Shown here: positions 40,017 to 48,866 of the stretch, one piece after another
How positions within the stretch are numbered: position 1 is the stretch's first letter
How the letters are laid out: every line of letters begins with the position of its first letter
From: Deinococcus roseus
GTDB taxonomy: Bacteria; Deinococcota; Deinococci; Deinococcales; Deinococcaceae
Length of the DNA stretch: 64,000 nucleotides
Direction: 5' to 3'
Assembly: GCF_014646895.1 (NCBI RefSeq)
Contig: NZ_BMOD01000003.1
Location: 312,630-376,629, forward strand
Program-made: the position numbers and the translations under genes
The notes under the pieces: generated by a model
Told to the model about the DNA's origin: nothing
The model's input: the letters and a program-made list of their open reading frames with translations, nothing else
Databases searched by the model: none

Positions 40017-41897
40017 TCAGCTGTTTTTGTTCTCCCGATCCTTGCGCAATTTGTGTTTTTCCCAGACCTCTTTTCCCAGCTGTACGTTTTCCAGGTGCAG
40101 CAGGGTTTGCTGGGTGTCTGCCAGCAGGGCTTCAAGCTCTTTTTGATCTGGTTGATCGGTGGCCAGAAGTTCCTCAAGGATCAAGACCCTTTCCTGTAAA
40201 CGCAAAGTCAGTTGCTCCTGACGGTGTTCATTGGGCTCAGGCCGTTTGTGGAGCTGTTGTCCCATCAGCCACCAGAACGGAATGGCTTGATTCACCACAT
40301 CCAGGCCCTGGCGGTGCTGTCCCAGCAAACGGTACAATTTTGCAACCTCAAGGCTGGAATCGGTGATGATGCGTCCATCTGACCCGGGCAGGTCACGAAA
40401 AGTTGTCTGGGTCAGGTGTTTCAGGTGAATGTCCAGGGCTTTTTGAAAGTCCTGTTTCCTGGCTGATTCACTGGGCTGCTTGCAGCCACGCTCCATATAG
40501 AGAGGAGCCAGATCCAGGTCACGTGTTTCCTCTTTTTCATAAAGTTCAATGGCCTCATTGAGCAAAGTCATTTCGAAATGGGGATCTCCAGACCATGACT
40601 CCAGCATTGGAAATTTTGCATCCCTCAAAATTTCATAGAGGGTGCTGTAAATGTGTGTGCGATCAAAAAATTGCAGAAAGCGCTCTCCATATTCCCGTTG
40701 CCTGGGAGAGTTCGTCTGGATCAAATGGAGCAGCACTGTCCAATGCAGGTTCTGCAGCATCTCCTTGTGGTTTTTTGAGCCAATCTTCTTGAGATGCAAT
40801 GCCAGGCCTGTTTCTTGTTGGAGTGTCTCAAATTGTTTGAGCAGATCAAGTTCAGAGAGAACAGGGGCGAAAAGTCGAAAAAAGAACAGCACTTCTTTCA
40901 ATACATAATTGGATTCAGTTACAGCTATGTTGTGATGATGGAAAGTATAATCCATCACTTCATTAAAAAAGTCCATAAAGTCTTTTAAAGGCCTGATATG
41001 AGATCCCCGGTGCAGAACATTCCTCAGATCCGCAAGCATTCTGCTCCAAGCCCAATCTGGGTCTTTGGCACGACCCAACTTGACGAGGGTCTGGTGAATT
41101 TGCAAAAACTCCCAGAGAACACTTTTTGTTTCTTCGGGATTGAGTTGAAACAAGTACTGATCCTGCCAGCGCAGGTCCACCAATGCATGCACAAGGGGTT
41201 TATAAAATTCCTGTTTGCCTTGTTCCACCAGTTCCCAGTGCAGTTTCATGATTTTAAGGCGGGTTCTGAAGTTTTCCAGAGGTTCACGATGGTGGAGCAA
41301 CTCAGCCAGATGTACCAGCCTGAACATCCGGACCATCGGTGACTGTTCTTCCTCCAGTTGGCGCTGATACCGGGCCACCAGAGCAGTCTCCCTCAACGTC
41401 CGAACAATGTTCCACCTCACGCCATCTCTGCCTGTTTCTGGCAGCAGACGGTCTGCCCGGTCTGCCTCGCCAGAAGGCAGGTCATGAAGGTGGACCTTTC
41501 GCCTCATTGTGTCTCCCATGATGCCTTGCAGGGTCAGAAACGCAGATTCTTGCAGCCACAGCACGGGTTTTAAAAATTCTCTGTGTGCTGTGTTCCATCC
41601 AAAATGGAAGGCCAGCACCAGGAAAAGTTCTTCCAGCGCCCCTTCGTATTGGAATTCAAACAGCAGGTGAGGCCGTTGCCCCTCCACCAACAAACCAGGA
41701 ACCAGGGTGTCCACATTCACCCGTTCGGGCATCCCCAGGGCCACATCGGGATGGGTGGTGATGGCCTCGATCTGCGCCTCTGTCTGGTACAGGCAGAGCA
41801 TCAGGGTGGGCTGCTGAAAAGCCTCCAGAAACAATTTTGAGTTTTTTGCAATCCATTCAGGGTTCAAATCAGGACTCATCATTTCAAAGCCCATCAT
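40017..41897 (-). CDS. Large unknown protein, possible Rpn/PD-(D/E)xK-like N-terminus
   Basis: A 626-residue soluble protein I cannot assign. Residues about 45-125 (VDTLVPGLLVEGQRPHLLFEFQYEGALEELFLVLAFHFGWNTAHREFLKPVLWLQE) recall the Rpn/transposase-associated nuclease fold, where a hydrophobic strand with an E-x-Q motif is followed by a helix and a strand ending VLYL. Here it reads LLFEFQ and PVLWLQ. The remaining 500 residues are almost entirely helical, with TPR-like pairs (LNEAIELYEKEE, QDFQKALDIHLKHL, EVAKLYRLLGQHRQGLDVVNQAI). Codon 6 or 7 Met are alternative starts. The middle (40850-40990) is more AT-rich than its neighbours. Function unknown. Confidence 0.75.
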   Translation of the reverse strand: MMGFEMMSPDLNPEWIAKNSKLFLEAFQQPTLMLCLYQTEAQIEAITTHPDVALGMPERVNVDTLVPGLLVEGQRPHLLFEFQYEGALEELFLVLAFHFGWNTAHREFLKPVLWLQESAFLTLQGIMGDTMRRKVHLHDLPSGEADRADRLLPETGRDGVRWNIVRTLRETALVARYQRQLEEEQSPMVRMFRLVHLAELLHHREPLENFRTRLKIMKLHWELVEQGKQEFYKPLVHALVDLRWQDQYLFQLNPEETKSVLWEFLQIHQTLVKLGRAKDPDWAWSRMLADLRNVLHRGSHIRPLKDFMDFFNEVMDYTFHHHNIAVTESNYVLKEVLFFFRLFAPVLSELDLLKQFETLQQETGLALHLKKIGSKNHKEMLQNLHWTVLLHLIQTNSPRQREYGERFLQFFDRTHIYSTLYEILRDAKFPMLESWSGDPHFEMTLLNEAIELYEKEETRDLDLAPLYMERGCKQPSESARKQDFQKALDIHLKHLTQTTFRDLPGSDGRIITDSSLEVAKLYRLLGQHRQGLDVVNQAIPFWWLMGQQLHKRPEPNEHRQEQLTLRLQERVLILEELLATDQPDQKELEALLADTQQTLLHLENVQLGKEVWEKHKLRKDRENKNS

Positions 41898-41930
41898 AAA
41901 CCTGAAGGGTGTTGTAGCCGGTTTTCTGGT

Positions 41931-44900
41931 TCAATCCTCAGACTTTGACACGGCAAACTTCTCCACAAATGCTGCGAAATCTGGAACCGGCATGGGGCGG
42001 GCAAAGTAATACCCCTGCACGAAATCGCAGCGTTTCTCTTTCAGCCATTCGGCCTGCTCCAGGGTTTCCACCCCTTCGGCAATCACGGTTTTGCCCAGTT
42101 TGTGGCTCATGGCGATGATGGCGTCCACGATGGCGGCCTCGCTGGTCTGGTGGATGCCCTGAATGAACGAGCGGTCAATTTTGATGTAACCCGCATTGAA
42201 ACGGGTCAGGTAATTGAGGCTGGAATACCCTGTTCCGAAATCGTCCAGGGCAATGCGAATCCCTGCGTCCTGCAACTGTTTGATCTGGGCCACGATCTCG
42301 TTTTTTTCCTGCACGAAGACGCTCTCGGTGATCTCCACGATGATGCGCTCTGGAGGCACATTGGAAGAAGCGATGTACCCCAGCAGGCGGTCCATGGTTT
42401 TGGGGTCCATGAACTGTTTGGCAGAGATGTTCACGGAGACCTGCACAGGAAGCAGACCGGCCATGTCCCAGAGCTGGATTTGCTGGGTCACGGTCCTGAA
42501 CACCCAGTCTCCCAGCAGGTGAATCAGGTCGCTCTCCTCGGCAATGGGAATGAACAGGGCTGGGCTGACAAAGCCTTTTTCGGGGTGTTTCCAGCGCAGC
42601 AGGGCCTCTGCCTTGACCACTTTTCCTGTTCCCAGGTCCACAATGGGCTGGTAGTACATCTGCAATTCGTTGCGCCGGATGGCAAAACTCAGGTCGTTGT
42701 GGATGCGGCGTTTCTCGAAAGCGCTGTCTTGCATGGAACGCTTGAAGAAGCGGTAGCGGTTTTTGCCTTCGCTTTTGGCGCTGTACATGGCCTGATCTGC
42801 GCTGACCATCAATTTGTTGGGATCGTCTGCGTCTTCCGGGAACACCGTGATGCCAATGCTGGCACTCAGGGTCACCTGTTCTGTGCCCAGACGGTAGGGG
42901 TGACGCAGGATGCTGAGGATGCGTTCGGCCACCAGGGTGGCAGAAGGTGCAGGTTCTTCAAGCTGGGTCAGCAGGATCACGAATTCATCGCCTGAAAGCC
43001 GGGCCATGATGTCTGAGGCCCGGATGCACATGCGCAACCTGTTGGACACCTCGATCAGGATGTGATCGCCCATCGGGTGCCCGTACATGTCGTTGATTTC
43101 CTTGAAGCGGTCCAGGTCGATGACCAGCAGGGCGCAGCTCTTGTTGGTCCTGGAAGCCGTCTTGAGTTCCTGGGACAGCAGTTCATAAAACAGGCGGCGG
43201 TTGGGCAGGTCGGTGAGGGCGTCGTAGTTGGCCTGGTGGCGGATCAGGCTCTCGGTGGCTTTCTGGGTGGTGATGTCCCAGGCGGTCCCCAGCATGCGCA
43301 CCACCCCATCCGAAGAGGGCAGGATGCGGGCATGCAGGCGCAGGGTGCGGTTCTGGCCGTCACTGGTGCTCACCCGGGGCTCTGCCCGGAAGATGTCATG
43401 GCCCAGCCGGGGGTTTTCGGCAAGGTTGCGGAAAGCCTCTGCCAGCGAGGTGGCATCATCGGGGTGCACATGGTGCTCGATCAGGGTGTAGATGTCGATG
43501 CTGTGGGGAAATTTTTGCACCGACAGCTGAAACAGTTCGGCCATGCGGCGGTCCAGGGTCATGTTCATGCTCTGGGCGTCCCACTCCCAGATGCCGATGC
43601 CCCCGGCTTCGGTGGCGATCAGCAGCCGGTTGGAGAGGGTTTCCAGTTGTGCCCGGGCCATTTTGTTCTCGGTGATGTCCTGCAGGGTGCCGTAGATCAG
43701 GGTCACCTGACCTTCGCGGTTTTCGGCCAGACGGCCCCGCAGGTGCATCCAGCCTTTGCGGCCATGTTTGCCCTGGTATTCCAGGTCCAGGGCAAAGCCC
43801 TCTCTGGCCTGGACGGCCTCTCCGGCGACCCTTTGCAATTCCTGCCAGCTGGTCGGGGTGAACAGCTCATGCACCTGATCGGCATTGGGCAGCACATCAT
43901 CCTCCCGGAAGCCCCACAGGCGGCGCAAATCCTCGCTCCACTCCATGTTGCGGGTGATGAGGTCCCAGCGCCAGCGGCCAATCTGGGCGATGTCCTGGGC
44001 TTCTTTGAACCCTGCCTCCACCAGTTTTTCGCGGGTGACATCCCAGGTGGTGCCGATCACCCGGATGGGCTGACCGCTGCTGTTGCGTTCCAGACTGGCA
44101 AAACAGCGCAGGTAACGCACCATGCCGGTGGGAAGCAGCACCCTCAGTTCGATGTCCTGCTCAACAGAGCCCATCAGCACCCGGTAAGTGAAGCCCACAG
44201 CTGCGGCCATGTCTTCAGGGTGCAGCAGTTTCTCCCAGCCTTCCAGTTTGCCAGAGAATTCTTCAGCTGTGGTTCCGTACAGCTCCAGCATGCGGTCGTC
44301 CCACAACAGGGTGTCAGAGCGGATGTCCCATTCCCAGATGCCCACCCCCCCGGCTTTGAGGGCCAGGGACAGGCGGCTTTCCAGTTGTTCCATTTGTTGC
44401 TGGGAATGCAAATGCTGGGTGATGTCCTCGAAACGCAACAGGTAACCCATGGGTTCCTGCAGTGCAGACAGGGTGATGCGGGCGAGGCGTTCCTGCTCGG
44501 GATCTGGCAGGGTGACATCCACTGCCACAGCATTTCTGGGCTGCATTTCTTCCCACCTGATGTTCAGGGTGTCCTGCCAGATCTGGGGATCGTAAGGGGC
44601 CAGCTTGGTGTTGCTGGTGAGGTCATGAAAGCTGTTGCCTGCCCACAGGAGAGTTCCCTGTGCATCCAGCAAAGCAAATCCCTGAGAGGGATGGTCAAAG
44701 GCGGCGTGCAGCAGGGTTTCGGGGAGGGCCTGGGTTTGTTGCGGAAAGGCCTCCACCACAATGGTGGTGTTTTTGCCCTTGCCCAGGGTGGTGAAATGAA
44801 AGGTCTGCAACACCACCTGCCCATCTGGCAATGTCACGGTCATGCGGGCAGACACCGGCCACTGGGTCTTGCTGCTGGGGTCCTTGACCTGCAAGAGCCC

Positions 44901-45107
44901 TTCCACTTTCCACCAGGGACAGGCCCAGAAGGACAGGCCCAGCACATCCAGGCGGGAGGTCTGCAAATCCCGCAACACGCTGTCACTGGTTTCCACAATG
45001 TCCCCGTGGTGGTCCAGCACCATCACCCAGTGCCTGAGACCCCCGACCAGGGCCTGGTACAGGTGGTCATTTCTGGAGAGGGGTGGTCTGGGTCTGAAGG
45101 GTTTCAC
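41931..45107 (-). CDS. Multi-PAS GGDEF-EAL cyclic di-GMP signalling protein
   Basis: A 1058-residue cytoplasmic protein with about five PAS-type sensor domains in the first 620 residues; repeated PAC motifs include IRVIGTTWDVTREK, TLIYGTLQDITENK and VRMLGTAWDITTQK. Two of them share the phrase GGVGIWEWD/GGIGIWEWD, a sign of internal duplication. The GGDEF domain has SGDEF at 705-709 and an RASD inhibitory site five residues before it, so cyclase activity is plausible. The EAL domain has EALLRW (E834) with ISAKQFMDP, DDFGTGYSSL and EGVETLEQ, so phosphodiesterase activity is plausible too. The start is GTG after GGAGGAC. Bifunctional or switchable enzyme. Confidence 0.95.
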   Translation of the reverse strand: MKPFRPRPPLSRNDHLYQALVGGLRHWVMVLDHHGDIVETSDSVLRDLQTSRLDVLGLSFWACPWWKVEGLLQVKDPSSKTQWPVSARMTVTLPDGQVVLQTFHFTTLGKGKNTTIVVEAFPQQTQALPETLLHAAFDHPSQGFALLDAQGTLLWAGNSFHDLTSNTKLAPYDPQIWQDTLNIRWEEMQPRNAVAVDVTLPDPEQERLARITLSALQEPMGYLLRFEDITQHLHSQQQMEQLESRLSLALKAGGVGIWEWDIRSDTLLWDDRMLELYGTTAEEFSGKLEGWEKLLHPEDMAAAVGFTYRVLMGSVEQDIELRVLLPTGMVRYLRCFASLERNSSGQPIRVIGTTWDVTREKLVEAGFKEAQDIAQIGRWRWDLITRNMEWSEDLRRLWGFREDDVLPNADQVHELFTPTSWQELQRVAGEAVQAREGFALDLEYQGKHGRKGWMHLRGRLAENREGQVTLIYGTLQDITENKMARAQLETLSNRLLIATEAGGIGIWEWDAQSMNMTLDRRMAELFQLSVQKFPHSIDIYTLIEHHVHPDDATSLAEAFRNLAENPRLGHDIFRAEPRVSTSDGQNRTLRLHARILPSSDGVVRMLGTAWDITTQKATESLIRHQANYDALTDLPNRRLFYELLSQELKTASRTNKSCALLVIDLDRFKEINDMYGHPMGDHILIEVSNRLRMCIRASDIMARLSGDEFVILLTQLEEPAPSATLVAERILSILRHPYRLGTEQVTLSASIGITVFPEDADDPNKLMVSADQAMYSAKSEGKNRYRFFKRSMQDSAFEKRRIHNDLSFAIRRNELQMYYQPIVDLGTGKVVKAEALLRWKHPEKGFVSPALFIPIAEESDLIHLLGDWVFRTVTQQIQLWDMAGLLPVQVSVNISAKQFMDPKTMDRLLGYIASSNVPPERIIVEITESVFVQEKNEIVAQIKQLQDAGIRIALDDFGTGYSSLNYLTRFNAGYIKIDRSFIQGIHQTSEAAIVDAIIAMSHKLGKTVIAEGVETLEQAEWLKEKRCDFVQGYYFARPMPVPDFAAFVEKFAVSKSED

Positions 45108-45553
45108 GGAAAGTCCTCCACCATCTTCGGAAGTTTTGCGCGGCAGGTTTGTGGCGGGACCTGTGTGGATGTGCCGGAGCGATGCCCAATTGTAAAAAGA
45201 TCTTCATGACATGAATCTGAATGGATCTGGCAGGGGCAGGTGTTGTCAGAAAAACAGGTGCTGGGTCAGCAGCGTGAAGCAGGGATGTTCTCAGCATACC
45301 CCGAAAACCCGGCTTGCAGCACCCCCCTGGAAAAGCCTGAAGCTTAAAACAGATCTGCTGTACCAGATGCTTTTTCCTCTGTTTGCGGTGTTGAGTGATT
45401 TTGCGGGGAACCACCAGCCATCACAGGAATTTGCCCCTGAAACTGGTAATCTACGTACAGTTCTGGTAACAAATCTCGCAATGCAGGTGCCTCCAGTTGT
45501 TCTGGAATTCAGCTGCACGACCGATGTTTACCCCCCTGCCAGAGGAGGACCCC
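45108..45553. other. 446-bp intergenic region upstream of the GH44 cellulase gene
   Basis: Contains the promoters of two divergent genes but no credible ORF. TTGCCC with TACAGT 19 bp later, near 45430-45460, is a weak promoter candidate for the cellulase gene. No LacI-type palindrome like those before the GH43 and GH3 genes was found. Confidence 0.4.
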
Positions 45554-47701
45554 ATGCACCTGAAGCGGCTCACCCTGACCATCCCCCTGACCCTGAGCCT
45601 TGTGGCCTGCAACACCGGCACCCTGACCCGCACTTCTGTACCGTCAGAGGTGATGCCTGCGGCCCTCACCAACCAGAGCACGGTTTTTGCGGACAGTCTG
45701 ACTGCGGGTTACCAGAACTGGTCCTGGAGCACCACCGCAGATTTTGCGGCCACCACTCCGGTGCAGGCCGGAACCCGCGCCATGAAAGTGACGTTTACCG
45801 CAGCCTGGGCAGGCCTGTATTTGCACACCGATGCCCCCATTGATGGCAGCAAAGTGGACACCCTGCGTTTTTATGTGCACGGAGGCACCACCGGAAACCA
45901 GGCCGTGCGGGTGGTGCTGGAAGCCGGAGGCAGCCTGCTCAGCCAATCTTTCTCCTTGACTGCCAAACCCAACGTCTGGACCCTGGTGGAAATTCCCCTC
46001 AGCAATCTGGGCAAGCCCAGCAGCATCTCTGGCATCGCCATTCAGGACACCCTGGGCAAAGCACAACCTGCTTTTTTCCTGGATGAGGTGATGTTCTACC
46101 AGAAAGGCACCACACCCCCTCCTGTGGCCCTCAGCCTTTATGTGGACGCGGCACTGGCCCGCAAACCCATCAGCCCCAACATTTATGGGATCAGCTTTGC
46201 TGGAGAAACCCTGGCCAGAGACCTGAAACTCCCGGTGCGCCGCTGGGGTGGGAACCGCACCAGCCGATTCAATTACAAGGTGGATGCAGACACCACCGCC
46301 AACGACTGGTACTTTGAAGGCTACCCGGTGGCCAACAGCAACCCCGGCATTCTGCCCAGAGGGAATGCTGTGGATCTGTTCATCCAGCAGGACAAACGCA
46401 CGGCAACCTCCAGCCTGATCACTGTTCCGATGGTGGGTTATGTCACCAGAGACCGCAATATCACCTGCGGATTCAGCGTCAGCAAATACGGAGCGCAGCA
46501 GGCCGTGGACCCCTGGCACACCGACTGTGGCAACGGCATCAAGCCAGACGGCAGTTTCATCACCGGAAACAACCCGCTGGACACCAGTGTGGCCTCCAAC
46601 TCGGCATTTGTGCAGGGCTGGATCACTTACTTGACCCAGACGTTTGGAAAAGCCGGTGCTGGAGGGGTCAAGTACTACAACCTCGACAACGAGCCCAATC
46701 TGTGGAACAGTACCCACCGGGATGTGCACCCCCAGCCCACCAGTTACGATGAACTGCTGAACAAGACCATCGATTACGGCAGCAAAATCAAGGCTGTGGA
46801 TCCTGCTGCCCAGCTTCTCGGGCCTGCCGAGTGGGGCTGGAGCAACTATTTCTATTCGGCCAGGGACGCAGCAGCAGGTGGAGACTGGTGGAACACCCGC
46901 CCTGACCGTAAAGCCCACGGGGACATGGAACTGGTGGCCTGGTACCTGCAGCAGCTCAAGGCGTACGAGACCACCAACGGCAAACGCCTGCTGGATTACC
47001 TGGATTTGCACTATTACCCCCAGAGCGGGGTGTACAACAACGACATTTCTGCTGCCACCCGCTACAAACGCCTGCGCAGCACCCGCAGCCTGTGGGATCC
47101 CACCTACCTGGATGAAAGCTGGATTGCCGACAAGGTCAACCTGATCCCCCGCATGAAAGCCTGGGTGAACACTTACTATCCAGGCACCAAACTGGCCATC
47201 GGAGAATACAATTTTGGTGCGCCAGACGACATCAACGGAGCCCTTACAGAGGCAGATGCACTGGGCATCTTTGCGCGTGAAGGCATGGACATGGCCGTGC
47301 TGTGGGGAACCACCTTCCTGGGCGAGGGGCAGGCAGGCTACGACCCGGACCGCACCCCCATCACCTACGCCCTGCGCATGTACCGCAACTACGACGGACT
47401 GGGAAGTGCTTTTGGGGACACCTATGTGCACTCCGCCAGCACCGATCAGGCCAAGCTGTCCATTTACGCTGCAGAGCGGGCTTCGGACAGAGCCATCACC
47501 ATCATGATGGTCAACAAGCAGGAAACCGTTGCCAACATCACCCTGCAGACCAAAAACATCACTGCCACCAATGCGAAAGTGTTCCAGTACACTGCTGCAG
47601 CCCTGAAATCCATTGTGACCAAACCTGACCTGACCCTCAGTGCAGGGAAAGTCACCACTTCACTGCCTGCATCCAGCATCACCTTGCTGGTGATCAAGTA
47701 A
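45554..47701 (+). CDS. GH44 endoglucanase/xyloglucanase, lipoprotein
   Basis: A 715-residue secreted cellulase. The start at 45554 follows AGAGGAGGA; MHLKRLTLTIPLTLSLVAC is a lipoprotein signal with lipobox LVAC. Residues about 50-200 form a beta-sandwich, CBM-like module (VFADSLTAGYQNWSWSTT...FFLDEVMFYQ). The GH44 catalytic domain follows: PNIYGISFAGE, RRWGGNRTSRFNYK, YYNLDNEPNLWNSTHRDVHP with the acid/base Glu380, LLGPAEWGW, LDYLDLHYYP and KLAIGEYNFG with the nucleophile Glu551. GH44 enzymes attack internal beta-1,4 bonds in cellulose and xyloglucan. Being lipid-anchored, it should act at the cell surface. It has its own terminator and no co-transcribed partner. Confidence 0.94.
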   Translation: MHLKRLTLTIPLTLSLVACNTGTLTRTSVPSEVMPAALTNQSTVFADSLTAGYQNWSWSTTADFAATTPVQAGTRAMKVTFTAAWAGLYLHTDAPIDGSKVDTLRFYVHGGTTGNQAVRVVLEAGGSLLSQSFSLTAKPNVWTLVEIPLSNLGKPSSISGIAIQDTLGKAQPAFFLDEVMFYQKGTTPPPVALSLYVDAALARKPISPNIYGISFAGETLARDLKLPVRRWGGNRTSRFNYKVDADTTANDWYFEGYPVANSNPGILPRGNAVDLFIQQDKRTATSSLITVPMVGYVTRDRNITCGFSVSKYGAQQAVDPWHTDCGNGIKPDGSFITGNNPLDTSVASNSAFVQGWITYLTQTFGKAGAGGVKYYNLDNEPNLWNSTHRDVHPQPTSYDELLNKTIDYGSKIKAVDPAAQLLGPAEWGWSNYFYSARDAAAGGDWWNTRPDRKAHGDMELVAWYLQQLKAYETTNGKRLLDYLDLHYYPQSGVYNNDISAATRYKRLRSTRSLWDPTYLDESWIADKVNLIPRMKAWVNTYYPGTKLAIGEYNFGAPDDINGALTEADALGIFAREGMDMAVLWGTTFLGEGQAGYDPDRTPITYALRMYRNYDGLGSAFGDTYVHSASTDQAKLSIYAAERASDRAITIMMVNKQETVANITLQTKNITATNAKVFQYTAAALKSIVTKPDLTLSAGKVTTSLPASSITLLVIK

Positions 47702-47720
47702 GCTCAACCAAAACCAGAAA

Positions 47721-47752
47721 AGAGGAGCACCCTGCTGGTGCTCCTCTTTTTG
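47721..47752. terminator. Bidirectional terminator between GH44 and aldo/keto reductase genes
   Basis: An 11-bp perfect stem, AGAGGAGCACC/GGTGCTCCTCT, with loop CTGCT and T-tract on the plus strand and a short one on the minus strand. Confidence 0.92.
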
Positions 47753-47761
47753 TGTCGTAGA

Positions 47762-48625
47762 TCAGTCCCGCAATTGCCCAATGGCGGCAAAATCCTCATC
47801 GGAAAGCTCCAGAGATGCAGCTTTCTGGTTCTCCTCAAAGTGTTTGATGTTGGAGGTGCCAGGAATGGGGATGATGTTGGCGGCGCGTTTGAGCAGCCAG
47901 GCCAGGGCCACCTGAGAAGGGGTGGCATTCAACCTGCGCGCGATGCTGTCCAGCACGCTGCCTTCGCGGGCCAGGTTGCCTGTGGCCAGCGGGAACCAGG
48001 GGATGAACCCGATGCCATGCTGGGAGGTGTAATTCAGGACCGCTTCGGACTGGCGGTTGGAGAGGTTGTAGAGGTTCTGCACGGTGGTGATTTCCACGAT
48101 TTTGCGGGCAGCCTCGATCTCTTCTACAGAGACTTCGGAGAGGCCCACATGGCGGATTTTGCCTTCCTGCTGCAGCTCGCGGATCACGCCAAACTGTTCG
48201 TCCCTGGGGACTTTGGGGTCAATGCGGTGCAGCTGCCACAGATCAATGCGCTCAACTTTCAATTTGCGCAAACTGAGTTCCACGGCCTGGCGCAGGTACT
48301 CGGGGCGGCCCACGGGTGCCCACTTGCCGGGACCCTGGCGGGTGTTGCCCCCTTTGGTGGCGATCACCAGACCGTCGGCGTAGGGATACAGGGCTTCACG
48401 GATCAGGATTTCGGAGGTGTCGGGGCCGTAGGCGTCTGCGGTGTCAATGAAGTTGACGCCCAGTTCCACCACGCGCTTCAGCAAGGTGCGGGCGGCTTCG
48501 GGGTCCTGGGGATCGCCCCAGATGCCGTCTCCGGTGATGCGCATGGCTCCAAAGCCCAGACGGTTGACTTCCAGGTCGCCGCCGATTTTGAACGTTGTGG
48601 GTTGGGTGTATGGGGTTGCTGTCAT
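47762..48625 (-). CDS. Aldo/keto reductase
   Basis: A 287-residue NADPH-dependent oxidoreductase with a TIM barrel. The catalytic Tyr and Asp are in NFIDTADAYGPDTSE, the Lys in VIATKGGNTR, and the His in DLWQLHRIDP. The cofactor-site segment is IIPIPGTSNIKHFEENQ. The start follows AGAGGTGA. It is a clear paralogue of the enzyme at 59979-60872, sharing blocks such as GVNFIDTADAYGP and LWQLHRIDP. The substrate is unknown. A 7-bp inverted repeat at 48710-48730 lies in its promoter region. Confidence 0.93.
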   Translation of the reverse strand: MTATPYTQPTTFKIGGDLEVNRLGFGAMRITGDGIWGDPQDPEAARTLLKRVVELGVNFIDTADAYGPDTSEILIREALYPYADGLVIATKGGNTRQGPGKWAPVGRPEYLRQAVELSLRKLKVERIDLWQLHRIDPKVPRDEQFGVIRELQQEGKIRHVGLSEVSVEEIEAARKIVEITTVQNLYNLSNRQSEAVLNYTSQHGIGFIPWFPLATGNLAREGSVLDSIARRLNATPSQVALAWLLKRAANIIPIPGTSNIKHFEENQKAASLELSDEDFAAIGQLRD

Positions 48626-48709
48626 GGTTTCACCTCTTGGTTTTGAATGGGAGCTTGATGGAAAAGTCTATGGGAAATGCCTCGCTGGGACTGCCAGACA
48701 GCCTAATAC

Positions 48710-48730
48710 AGTTGATAGAAATAATCAACT
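48710..48730. promoter_or_regulatory. Inverted repeat upstream of aldo/keto reductase gene
   Basis: AGTTGAT-(7 nt)-ATCAACT in an AT-rich stretch, 85 bp before the reductase start. It has the size and spacing of a MarR/TetR/HxlR-type operator. No regulator gene is adjacent. Confidence 0.4.
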
Positions 48731-48866
48731 AATAAAGCACAATTGGAGCTTGTGGGATGGAAAATGGTGTTCTGAACAAGAAGATACCCTGGATGCTTGA
48801 AATGGCTTATCGAGTATAAAGGTGTGAAAAAATACAATCCATATCAACAATGATCTTGAGGGTTTC

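Noticed and set aside
43062..45209. 715-codon open frame on the plus strand
   Set aside because: It is antisense to the PAS-GGDEF-EAL gene, whose motifs are unmistakable. The translation is low-complexity and has no domain.
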